Part shown: in pieces, positions 29,677 to 35,464 of the stretch
How positions within the stretch are numbered: the first letter of the stretch is position 1
How the letters are laid out: each line of letters begins with the position of its first letter
Source: a virus
Length of the DNA: 36,158 nt
Reading direction: 5' to 3' (one strand)
IMG/VR virus record: IMGVR_UViG_3300044730_001356
Location: 1-36,158 of that record
Program-made: the position numbers and the translations under genes
The notes under the pieces: model-generated
Seen by the model: only the letters and a program-made list of their open reading frames with translations
Told to the model about the DNA's origin: nothing
Databases searched by the model: none

Positions 29677-29946
29677 TCAAAATGGGATGTCGTCATCTCC
29701 TAGGTTTGAGCCTGATACCTTGGGCGCTGAGGCTGCCTGAGCTTGTATCTCGTCAGCTGCAAGCGCTTTGCAGATAAGCTCCTTGGCTACGCAAAGATCT
29801 GCGCGGTTTAGGTACTGCGTATTTTTCCACTCCTCGCCTTGCTTGTAAGACTTAGAGAACACGTAGCTACTTTGGCCCTTCTCGCCTACGAACAAGGCTA
29901 ATGACACCCCGCCGATCCGATAGTTTGCTTGTGGTTTGTTGCTCAT
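29677..29946 (-). CDS. Small SSB-like protein with acidic DDDIPF tip (89 aa)
   Basis: The ATG follows AAGGAG. The N-terminal 60 residues are a small beta-rich domain (GGVSLALFVGEKGQSSYVFS, then KQGEEWKNTQYLNRADL). A flexible linker ends in DDDIPF, the same type of acidic-hydrophobic tip that bacterial single-strand-binding proteins use to recruit partners. The body is shorter than a canonical OB-fold SSB, so it may be a divergent or minimal phage ssDNA-binding protein. It lies just downstream of replication genes. Role inferred from the tip and context. Confidence 0.55.
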   Translation of the reverse strand: MSNKPQANYRIGGVSLALFVGEKGQSSYVFSKSYKQGEEWKNTQYLNRADLCVAKELICKALAADEIQAQAASAPKVSGSNLGDDDIPF

Positions 29947-30332
29947 ACTTGCAGACTCCTTTGACTCATTGATCCGTACCTATTTGCGCCTGACTCCTCA
30001 GTGTATCCGGCAGCTTTCTTAAGCTTAATTCGCGCCTTGTACTCAGGGTGGAACAGCACAAACACCCGCGCATACATGGCCGTGAAATTGTTATCGAGCT
30101 TAAATTCTCCAATGGTCGGCAGCTCCTCGTTACCGCGCCGGAGGTTCTCGAAAACCTCCTTTGCTCCAAAGTCACCCCCACGGGAGGCGAGCAGATGAAG
30201 CGCGGTCGCCTCAAATGCTCGCCATATCTGGGGGCGCTGTGAGTGGTACTGGAGGAACAGATCAGCAGCGGAGGGGTTTACTCCCATCTCGCACAAACCC
30301 TTGAACACTTGTGATTTGCTTAGCGTCGCCAT
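29943..30332 (-). CDS. Conserved phage protein of replication region (129 aa)
   Basis: The sequence follows a recurring phage pattern: YHSQRPQIWRAFEATALHLL (29-48), GAKEVFENLRRG, and FKLDNNFTAMYARVFVLFHP followed by a basic end. I have seen this 'R-P-x-I-W-x-x-F-E' family next to replication and nuclease genes, without known activity. It overlaps both neighbours by a few bases. There are no enzyme motifs, and function is unknown. Confidence 0.6.
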   Translation of the reverse strand: MATLSKSQVFKGLCEMGVNPSAADLFLQYHSQRPQIWRAFEATALHLLASRGGDFGAKEVFENLRRGNEELPTIGEFKLDNNFTAMYARVFVLFHPEYKARIKLKKAAGYTEESGANRYGSMSQRSLQV

Positions 30333-30688
30333 ACGTCACCCGCCTCCGCTTTGTCGTAGCCGTATTCTAGGGAAGGCATGAGGTCTTCAATGTTGCCAAG
30401 CAGCCTTTTAGGCGAATACTTAATAGGCTTCCCGCTGTCGCGCTGCTCATAGCGATCAACAGCTGGGTTGCGCATCTCGTACACCTGACCGCCGCCGTCC
30501 ATCGCTTTGTAACGCTTCAAGCCCTCTTTCTCGTACCACTTGGAATAGAACTCATCGCGCTCAGCGCCTGTTGTTCTCATGGTTTCCGGCATCTCCGCAT
30601 ATGGGCTAGGAGGTGCCTCGTTTATGGGGGGTAAGTGCGCTAGCACTCTGCGAAATCTCGAAAGGCGCTGCTCGTGATTCATGCTCAT
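30320..30688 (-). CDS. Small phage protein, function unknown (122 aa)
   Basis: Its ATG overlaps the stop of the replication initiator (ATGA). The protein is charged with a helical start (MNHEQRLSRFRRVLAHLPPI), a glycine-rich middle and several tyrosines. No cysteine motif or catalytic signature is visible. Coupling to the initiator gene suggests a role in replication (inference). It could be a loader or adaptor protein. Confidence 0.55.
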   Translation of the reverse strand: MSMNHEQRLSRFRRVLAHLPPINEAPPSPYAEMPETMRTTGAERDEFYSKWYEKEGLKRYKAMDGGGQVYEMRNPAVDRYEQRDSGKPIKYSPKRLLGNIEDLMPSLEYGYDKAEAGDVWRR

Positions 30689-31632
30689 ACGCGGGCCGCC
30701 TCCTTCGCATTTACCAGGTAGGCTTCAGAGCGCTCTAGGTCGAGCTTGGCTTTTCGTTTTTTAAGGTAGTCTTCGAGTAGAAAGCCGGTAAGCCACTTGA
30801 AAGAGCTGGTCATTTGGGGGTCTATGCCCTTTCCCTTTTTTTCCAGCATTCCAGCTTCACAAGCTGCGAGAAGGTGCTTCAGCTCGCGTTTGACCACCTT
30901 CGCCTCCTGGAACTGCTCCAGCATCATCACGAACTCAGCGCGGTTCAGCCAAACGTTGGGGTAGTCTTTAAGCGGGCGTCTTCCCGTGGTGATGTAAACC
31001 CTAGATTTTCTGACCACTTCCGAGGTCTCGGGGGTCAGCATTTCCTCGGCAAAGCTCTCAAGCTGGCCTTCTGGGGGCTTGCTGCTTGGCATTTCGGGTG
31101 GGGGTAATTGGTTCCCCTCTGCACTCCCCTCCGATCTGTAAAGTTTATTGTTAGTGTTATGGTTAGTGTTAGTGATATTAATAGGAGCGGTCGAGAATTC
31201 AGGGAGAATTCTCGCAGGATTCACGCTCCTTTCTGCCTGAACACCCACACGCTTATTACGTGCTTCCACATAATTTCTACGCTTAGAGAAAAACTTCTCT
31301 CTAGCCTTCATTATAGTAGGGTGAAAAAGGCTCCCGTCTTGCTCCTTGTAGAGAAGCTTCAAATCAAGCGCGGTTTGAATAACCTGCGACATGACATCGC
31401 ACCCCATACCGGCAGCACGACCAAGCACTAGCGCGCTCTCATAATCAAGCCGCCCGTCAGCGCTGTTAGTCAGCCATGACCAAATATGCAGCACTTGCAA
31501 AGCTGCACCTGGTCCGTGCTTGTCTATAAGGCGTAAGGTCTTTGGGTCAGAAAAAAAGCCCGACTCTAGCAAAAACGCTGGAGGGGCTTTTTCCGTCTTG
31601 ATGTCTAAATTATCTTGTGGTGTACTTTCCAT
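30685..31632 (-). CDS. Replication initiator-like protein (winged-helix, 315 aa)
   Basis: The N-terminal part matches the winged-helix replication-initiator/DnaD-like (Lin1244-type) pattern: ESGFFSDPKTLRLIDKHGPG (24-43), LQVLHIWSWLTNSADGRL, and a DNA-recognition helix region (VIQTALDLKLLYKEQDGSLF). It is followed by a basic helix (KFFSKRRNYVEARNKRVG). A low-complexity linker (NITNTNHNTNN) then joins a helical C-terminal part, as in lambda-O-type proteins that recruit helicase. Repeats in the linker DNA could be the origin. The start codon lies in a perfect hairpin. Confidence 0.7.
   Translation of the reverse strand: MESTPQDNLDIKTEKAPPAFLLESGFFSDPKTLRLIDKHGPGAALQVLHIWSWLTNSADGRLDYESALVLGRAAGMGCDVMSQVIQTALDLKLLYKEQDGSLFHPTIMKAREKFFSKRRNYVEARNKRVGVQAERSVNPARILPEFSTAPINITNTNHNTNNKLYRSEGSAEGNQLPPPEMPSSKPPEGQLESFAEEMLTPETSEVVRKSRVYITTGRRPLKDYPNVWLNRAEFVMMLEQFQEAKVVKRELKHLLAACEAGMLEKKGKGIDPQMTSSFKWLTGFLLEDYLKKRKAKLDLERSEAYLVNAKEAARV
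31143..31213. repeat. Candidate replication origin repeats inside the initiator gene
   Basis: The plus strand shows consecutive hexamers GTTAGT, GTTATG, GTTAGT and GTTAGT at 31150-31173, in an A+T-rich stretch. Two GAGAATTC copies 11 bases apart follow at 31193-31200 and 31204-31211, the second extending into GAATTCTC. Their place, in the low-complexity linker of an initiator gene, resembles lambda-type origins. Confidence 0.4.
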
Positions 31633-31664
31633 GCGGGTGTTTCCTTAATTCATGCCACCCGCAT
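31631..31664 (-). promoter_or_regulatory. Hairpin covering the initiator start codon
   Basis: A perfect 9-bp inverted repeat, ATGCGGGTG (31631-31639) with CACCCGCAT (31656-31664), includes most of the initiator ATG in its downstream arm. The 16-base loop contains AAGGAAA, the likely ribosome-binding site. It could limit initiation, or serve as a binding site for a regulator such as the initiator itself. Confidence 0.6.
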
Positions 31665-31669
31665 CCTTT

Positions 31670-31699
31670 AAATACCCGCCTCGTGAGCGGGTATTTTTC
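31670..31699. terminator. Bidirectional terminator-like hairpin upstream of the initiator
   Basis: ATACCCGC (31672-31679) pairs perfectly with GCGGGTAT (31687-31694) around a 7-base loop. It is followed by TTTTTC on the plus strand and by TTTAAAGG on the minus strand. It is a strong terminator for plus-strand transcripts and a weaker one or attenuator in the initiator leader. Confidence 0.7.
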
Positions 31700-31800
31700 T
31701 ATCTATTTCAAGCGTTTACAGCTAAACCCCACAATTTTACAAATTTGTGAGATCCGCCTTTACGCTCAGAACAGAGCAGCGGGTAGTAGATGCAGCAATG

Positions 31801-31818
31801 GTATGACCAAAATCATAC
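31801..31818. promoter_or_regulatory. Operator-like dyad GTATGA-N6-TCATAC
   Basis: Perfect 6-base arms separated by CCAAAA give an 18-base dyad of a size suited to a dimeric HTH repressor. It lies in the intergenic region upstream of the initiator gene. No matching copy was seen in the 34.9-kb control region, so the cognate regulator is unknown. Confidence 0.4.
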
Positions 31819-31899
31819 TAGCGGCAAGCTAAAAAGTTAGATGCGCTTTGTATTTTTTCGGTGTGCGCCTATAGCACTTATTAGGTGTGAAATCTCATT

Positions 31900-31928
31900 T
31901 TAAACCCCCCTAAATTTGAGGGGTTTTC
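31900..31928. terminator. Terminator hairpin downstream of integrase (bidirectional)
   Basis: AAACCCC (31902-31908) pairs with GGGGTTT (31920-31926) around an 11-base loop, with TTTT on the plus side and a TTTAAAA run on the minus side. It probably ends minus-strand integrase transcripts 100 bases after the gene and also stops opposite-strand transcription. Confidence 0.6.
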
Positions 31929-31974
31929 AAGGAGGTTAACTTGTCAGATCTGCGCAGGTTGTCCTCATGGAAAT

Positions 31975-32022
31975 AGGTGGAAAATAGAAATTAATATTCA
32001 TCCCTAATTATCCACCTTTTTT
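31975..32022 (+). terminator. Possible plus-strand terminator facing the integrase 3' end
   Basis: AGGTGGA (31975-31981) is complementary to TCCACCT (32011-32017), followed by a run of six T. The loop is long (29 bases), though ATTA/TAAT inside can pair. It could block transcription entering the integrase gene from the wrong side; low certainty. Confidence 0.3.
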
Positions 32023-32028
32023 CTGCTG

Positions 32029-32916
32029 TTAATTTGTGTAGTCCAGCTTCAGCCCTGGGTTGTCCAGTACGCCCTTGCTGCGCTTGTCATAAGTAATCAC
32101 GCTCTCAATCTTCTTGTGCCTACTGAAGATTTGCACGCGCTCAATTGGGACGCCCTTGGTCAAAAGCTTTGTAATCCCAGTGGCCCTGCATGCGTGTGGC
32201 GAATAGCGTTTCCCGCAAGCCTTTTCACATGCTGCATGAAAGATAACTCTCGCGTGATGAGTGCTAATGCGGTTGGTACCCCAGCCCGTGAGCAGCGGAG
32301 TTTCTATACCCCGCAAGGTTTGCTGCCTTGCTACTTCTTGCACAGCTTCACCAGCCCAGTCAGGCAAGCTGTGCCAAAGACTTACGCCTGCTTTAGTGCG
32401 AGCGAGCCACACGCAATAAACCCCGCTACGCTTCTGAAAATTGTTCGCGTTGAGCTGGCAAGCCTCGCCTATGCGCAACCCTCCACCTAGCAACAGAGCG
32501 AGCAGGGCCTTGTCCCTGGCCGCATAAGCCCCTTCCGGAGCGGCTAATATCTTGAGCACGTCAGCGTCAGGGATCAGGTCCGTAGGCCGCACTTGTTCGC
32601 CGCTAAAGCGTATCAGCACCCCGTTCCAGGGGTTTTTCTCTATAACGTCACACTCAGCTAGCACTCTATAGGCACGCCTTAAACACCTGTAATGCGCCTT
32701 TATGGTGCCCTCTGACATGCCTCTAGAACGGAGGCTGGAAAGGTACCTGTAACAGTCTTGTGTTTTTATGCCTAAGAGCTTTGGGCGTGTGTCCCAGTCG
32801 GTGCCAAGAAAGTGACACCAGGCTTTAAGAATGAAAGTGTATGTGCCGCGTGTAGATTCGCGTAAGCAATCAAGCCACGCCTTTAAGGCGTTTTGCGCCG
32901 AATAGGTTCTAGCCAT
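32029..32916 (-). CDS. int: Tyrosine recombinase / phage integrase (295 aa)
   Basis: The catalytic set is complete: R148 in GLRIGE, K175 in RTKAG, H241 and R244 in SPHACRATG, H267 in SRHKKIE, and Y276 in VITYDK. The N-terminal 100 residues form the helical core-binding domain (STRGTYTFILKAWCHFLG). No arm-binding domain is evident, so it resembles compact Xer-like integrases. The ATG follows AGGTGG. It would integrate and excise the phage, marking it as temperate. It is flanked by terminators, suggesting independent transcription. The attachment site is probably close by. Confidence 0.9.
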   Translation of the reverse strand: MARTYSAQNALKAWLDCLRESTRGTYTFILKAWCHFLGTDWDTRPKLLGIKTQDCYRYLSSLRSRGMSEGTIKAHYRCLRRAYRVLAECDVIEKNPWNGVLIRFSGEQVRPTDLIPDADVLKILAAPEGAYAARDKALLALLLGGGLRIGEACQLNANNFQKRSGVYCVWLARTKAGVSLWHSLPDWAGEAVQEVARQQTLRGIETPLLTGWGTNRISTHHARVIFHAACEKACGKRYSPHACRATGITKLLTKGVPIERVQIFSRHKKIESVITYDKRSKGVLDNPGLKLDYTN

Positions 32917-32970
32917 AAACCACCTGGCGCATTATCGCTGAAACTTTGTTTGAGTTTCGTTCCCAGCAAC

Positions 32971-33008
32971 AAAAAAAGCCGCGTGGCACTGGAGGAGCAC
33001 CACGCGGC
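32971..33008 (-). terminator. Strong intrinsic terminator of the early leftward operon
   Basis: GCCGCGTGG (32978-32986) pairs perfectly over 9 bp with CCACGCGGC (33000-33008). On the minus strand it is followed by a run of seven T. It lies 14 bases after the recombinase stop and before the integrase start, so it insulates integrase from the early leftward transcript. Confidence 0.9.
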
Positions 33009-33022
33009 AGGGTGTGTTGACT

Positions 33023-33763
33023 CTATGCCGCAACACTTTCGGCTAACTGTGTTTCCGTGACTTCATATTTCTGCATTTTTGGCAGCCGCTTAGGGCTGTA
33101 CCAAGTGCCAGGGTTTTCACTCTCATAGGCCCCTTGGCTCTGTAAGTATGCAAACACGTCTTCCAGCTTATCATCTGGCACCGTGGCTAGGTTGTATGTG
33201 TAGAGCTGCTTAGGCTCAGGCAGTGAAGCCGCCACCACTAGCGCCGCCGGTGCTGCTGGCTCTTGAGGCTTAGAGAATTGCGGGGGCATCTCCTCCTCTG
33301 TGTATGTTCCAGCTAGCTCGACCGGGAACGCTTCACGGATAGCGATAGACTTAGCCACCTTTGCCAACATAACGCTTTCTTTCGTCTTCCAGATCGGCGT
33401 GCTGCCTTTCCATTCAGACATCAGCGCCACTGCTACAGAGGGATACTTTCGATCCTTCCGGTACACCTTGCATGTGGCAGAGTGTAGCGCCTCGCCTTTA
33501 TACTCGAAACTCACCTCCATTCCGTCAAACATTGGATGCCGGTTTGCTATAGTCAGATAACCGCTAATTCCGGTCATAATCTGCGGTCTGCCGCCTGACT
33601 TGATAAACCACACCTCACGCTTCAACGGATTTAGTCCGGTTGCCTTGCACAATTCAGCAAACATGAAAAACTCTTCATCGGTTGCCCCTTGTGCGACAGT
33701 GCGCTTGAGCATATTGATGATTTCTCTGCTCTTAAAATCAATTCCTGGTAAATTATTTTCCAT
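33023..33763 (-). CDS. bet: RecT/Bet-family single-strand annealing recombinase (246 aa)
   Basis: The ATG at 33763 is directly preceded by GGAGGGG, so it is preferred over the ATG four codons upstream. The N-terminal region has VAQGATDEEFFMFAELCKAT, then GLNPLKREVWFIKSGGRPQI and MTGISGYLTIANRHPMFDGM. This is the classic Bet (RecT superfamily) pattern, followed by SVAVALMSEW and a conserved basic helix. It anneals complementary single strands and pairs with a 5' exonuclease. No exonuclease is seen beside it here, so a partner may be outside the window or hosted. Confidence 0.85.
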   Translation of the reverse strand: MENNLPGIDFKSREIINMLKRTVAQGATDEEFFMFAELCKATGLNPLKREVWFIKSGGRPQIMTGISGYLTIANRHPMFDGMEVSFEYKGEALHSATCKVYRKDRKYPSVAVALMSEWKGSTPIWKTKESVMLAKVAKSIAIREAFPVELAGTYTEEEMPPQFSKPQEPAAPAALVVAASLPEPKQLYTYNLATVPDDKLEDVFAYLQSQGAYESENPGTWYSPKRLPKMQKYEVTETQLAESVAA

Positions 33764-33774
33764 TTTCCCCTCCA

Positions 33775-33969
33775 TTATCTAGGTTTAAATCCGCCTTTCT
33801 CCGTGCGCGTGCCCTCGTGTGACATCGCGCATATCTCGCCATAGCCAATAGACAAGCTCTCGCCCGTCCATAACGACACAAAGCCAACGAAACAATTGAA
33901 GGCCCCATATGCGCACAGACTCAAAACAAGCCAGCGCGCCAAGGTGCTTATATTAAAAAGCTCTCTCAT
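33775..33969 (-). CDS. Small membrane protein (64 aa)
   Basis: It overlaps the lipoprotein gene upstream by ATGA and the recombinase gene downstream by TAATG. One hydrophobic segment (LARWLVLSLCAYGAFNCFVG, about 10-29) is followed by a polar C-terminal half ending in basic residues. There is no signal cleavage site or lipobox. It may act with the neighbouring lipoprotein on the envelope, for example in exclusion of other phages, but this is inference. Confidence 0.5.
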   Translation of the reverse strand: MRELFNISTLARWLVLSLCAYGAFNCFVGFVSLWTGESLSIGYGEICAMSHEGTRTEKGGFKPR

Positions 33970-34181
33970 GATCCTTGCGCCTCCTCACCCTTGTTGCAGT
34001 CAGTAAATAAGCACCGAAGCCCTACCTTGCGATCGTAGGTTCTTTGGCTCTCCTGGCGTTCATCCACTCGATACATCCCAAGTTTCCCGCCTAGCTCAAC
34101 ACCAGCGCACCCGCTGCCGAACACAGCAATGGTTGCACTTAAAACGATTGTTGCAATTGTTACTAACGTATCTTTTTTCAT
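33966..34181 (-). CDS. Probable lipoprotein of the early operon (71 aa)
   Basis: The ATG follows AGGAGAATGTAAGG. The N-terminus is a signal peptide (MKKDTLVTIATIVLSATIAV) followed by FGSGCAG. Cys25 is the likely lipidation site, although the -3 residue is glycine rather than leucine. The mature part (VELGGKLGMYRVDERQESQR, then a two-cysteine end LRCLFTDC) resembles small lipoproteins in phage early operons. A superinfection-exclusion or envelope role is plausible but not shown. Confidence 0.6.
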   Translation of the reverse strand: MKKDTLVTIATIVLSATIAVFGSGCAGVELGGKLGMYRVDERQESQRTYDRKVGLRCLFTDCNKGEEAQGS

Positions 34182-34246
34182 AACCTTACATTCTCCTTTT
34201 GTTAAAACCGTCTAAAAGTTTTCGAAGCATTCTCAATCTTGGAATG
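34182..34246. other. Short gap without convincing gene
   Basis: On the minus strand a 14-codon frame (starting ATGCTTCGA) ends within the next gene's leader. It has no family signature and is not called. The ribosome-binding site of the lipoprotein gene (AGGAG) is within this stretch. Confidence 0.3.
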
Positions 34247-34447
34247 TCACTCGCTGATAACTTTGGTTTTTGCCTCAGTATATACAGCTCGCTGACGTAT
34301 CTCCCTATCAATGCTCTCGCTAGTTCCTCGTTCGATGGTTTCATTTTCTTCATCCTCCATGTTTATAAACTCAGCCGCTTCTTTGCAGTCGCTGCACAAA
34401 TGACTGAAGAGTCTGTGTCTCGGAGCGTTGCAGCAGGTTGATCTCAT
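34247..34447 (-). CDS. Small zinc-finger-like protein (66 aa)
   Basis: The N-terminal 22 residues contain CCNAPRHRLFSHLCSDC: C5, C6, H11, H16, C18 and C21, a probable metal-binding knuckle. An acidic helical tail follows. No ribosome-binding site is clear upstream of the ATG, so the start is uncertain. It lies in the early leftward operon between the lipoprotein and another cysteine-rich gene. Function unknown; a host-factor-binding role is possible. Confidence 0.45.
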   Translation of the reverse strand: MRSTCCNAPRHRLFSHLCSDCKEAAEFINMEDEENETIERGTSESIDREIRQRAVYTEAKTKVISE

Positions 34448-34467
34448 AAAGTCTAATTTTACTGATG

Positions 34468-34487
34468 AAGCGCCCTTGCGGGCGCGC
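34468..34487 (-). terminator. Possible terminator or processing hairpin
   Basis: GCGCCC (34470-34475) pairs perfectly with GGGCGC (34480-34485) around loop TTGC, between two early genes. On the minus strand only TTCATC follows, so termination would be partial. It may lower expression of the downstream lipoprotein/recombinase genes or stabilise mRNA. Confidence 0.4.
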
Positions 34488-34492
34488 TAGGG

Positions 34493-34876
34493 TTAGTAAA
34501 GTGTCTCTAGCTTGTATTTTGCTTTTACTTCTTCCCGAAGTGTCGCAATTTTAGGATTGAAAAAGCTCAGTCCTTCGCTTCTACCTCTCCATCCCTGGCC
34601 TTCAGTGGCTTTTAAAAACGCTTCATATTCAAGAGAAATAGGCGCGCTAGCAATTTCATTTCTGGCTAGTTGCTTCAATGCTTTTAGGCTCGTCTTTGCA
34701 TTAGCCAAAACTTCTTTAGAGGAAATCTTCAGCAATTTGCTTGCGCATACTTTGCCGAAAAACCCGAAATTCCCCTCAGAATCCTTGAGCACTACAGTCG
34801 ATTTAAGCTCAGCCTTTACGCAGCACACACAGTCTGTATGGCTGTCAGAGATTCCGTGTATTGTGTATTTATTCAT
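34493..34876 (-). CDS. Cysteine-motif early protein (127 aa)
   Basis: The ATG follows GAGGAAGC. The start YTIHGISDSHTDCVCCVKAE has a C-x-C-C cluster (C16, C18, C19), followed by LKSTVVLKDSEGNFGFFGKV and CASKLL. This is a recurring phage/prophage pattern of a small metal-binding domain with 'G-x-x-C-A'. The C-terminal half is helical and basic. It is the first gene after the leftward promoter, so it is probably expressed earliest. Biochemical role unknown. Confidence 0.6.
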   Translation of the reverse strand: MNKYTIHGISDSHTDCVCCVKAELKSTVVLKDSEGNFGFFGKVCASKLLKISSKEVLANAKTSLKALKQLARNEIASAPISLEYEAFLKATEGQGWRGRSEGLSFFNPKIATLREEVKAKYKLETLY

Positions 34877-35021
34877 GCTTCCTCAATCTTTCTATTTACA
34901 CCGAGCCTTCACTTCAGTATGTTACGTTTGTACATTACATTATCGGCAGTGTCAATACATTCTTAACGTACATTTGTATAGTAAATGTGGGGTTGAGAAT
35001 CTTTAAGTGGTACGGTAGGTT
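34877..35021. promoter_or_regulatory. Divergent early control region with operator-like dyads
   Basis: These 145 bases separate the two divergent early operons. On the minus strand a perfect TTGACA (34950-34955) is followed 17 bases later by TACAAA (34927-34932), a probable leftward promoter. A 22-base imperfect dyad (34919-34940, ATGT...ACAT arms) overlaps the -10 region. A second dyad has ACATTT (34970-34975) and AAATGT (34983-34988) arms around a TATAGT. TACATT recurs three times. This is the layout of a lambda-like operator region, although no CI-type repressor gene is present in this window. Confidence 0.6.
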
Positions 35022-35258
35022 ATGGGCGTGAAGCTATTAGATGAGGCAGCAAAACGAGCAGGAGGCGTAGCAGAGCTACACCGCGCACTTATTCGCGCTG
35101 GGGTAGACATCAGCCTTTCCACGCTTGTTAATGCCACTTCTAGAGCCAATAAGAGCCTTAAATTTCAACACCTCTGTGCCATCGTAGACGTTGCCTTTAA
35201 TGGCGACTGGAGCGAAGCCGGGAAACTCATAGAGAAAGAGTTTCGCCCGCGTAAATAG
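35022..35258 (+). CDS. Small HTH regulator, Cro/CII-like (78 aa)
   Basis: It is the first gene of the rightward early operon, directly after the divergent control region. The N-terminal part reads LLDEAAKRAGGVAELHRALI, then DISLSTLVNATSRANKSLKF and a helical tail (GDWSEAGKLIEKEFRPRK). This suggests a helix-turn-helix with the 'G-G-x-A-x-L' turn of small phage CII/Cro-like regulators. It probably binds the adjacent operators. It resembles P2-type CII proteins in length and pattern, but the assignment is by eye and the ATG has only a weak TAGG upstream. Confidence 0.6.
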   Translation: MGVKLLDEAAKRAGGVAELHRALIRAGVDISLSTLVNATSRANKSLKFQHLCAIVDVAFNGDWSEAGKLIEKEFRPRK

Positions 35259-35272
35259 CACTAGGGGGCCAC

Positions 35273-35464
35273 TTGATTACTTTAGACACACATATAGCGA
35301 ACATCCGTGCCTTTCTGCGCGCTGAGCTTCTAACAGAAGCCCTAGCACTGATGCATGTGCCGCCTGATGACGCGCTCAACTTCGAGCGCCAGCGCGAAAC
35401 CGTGCGCACGCTTGAGAAGCTTTTGGCTAGATTTGAGAAGGAGTTTTGTAATGAACAAGCTTGA
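35273..35464 (+). CDS. Small helical early protein (63 aa)
   Basis: The TTG start is supported by AGGGGG five bases upstream and by spacing from the regulator gene. The protein is almost entirely helical (DTHIANIRAFLRAELLTEAL and ERQRETVRTLEKLLARFEKE), so it may form a coiled coil. It overlaps the Gp157-like gene by 14 bases in another frame. No family is recognised; a role with the Gp157-like partner or in regulation is possible. Confidence 0.6.
   Translation: MITLDTHIANIRAFLRAELLTEALALMHVPPDDALNFERQRETVRTLEKLLARFEKEFCNEQA

Larger units (their letters stand above)
31665..32028. other. Noncoding control region between integrase and initiator
   Basis: No gene longer than a few codons is visible here. 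It contains three short dyads in 105 bases: GTTTA/TAAAC (31714-31727), an imperfect 20-base dyad with palindrome ACAAATTTGT (31730-31749), and GTATGA/TCATAC (31801-31818). It also holds two terminator hairpins, a perfect AAGGAGG (31929-31935) on the plus strand, and an A+T-rich stretch with a single DnaA-box-like TTATCCACC (32008-32016). It may hold operators, a promoter and the phage attachment site. No exact attachment core is identifiable without the host junctions. Confidence 0.5.

Noticed and set aside
32008-32016. DnaA box TTATCCACC as origin
   Set aside because: A single imperfect match with no neighbouring boxes is expected by chance.
32116-32490. Plus-strand frame of 124 codons opposite integrase
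   Set aside because: It is antisense to the catalytic domain, whose motifs are intact; no ribosome-binding site.
34512-35006. Plus-strand frame of 164 codons near the early control region
   Set aside because: It runs antisense through the cysteine-motif early gene and across the divergent promoter region; unlikely to be real.
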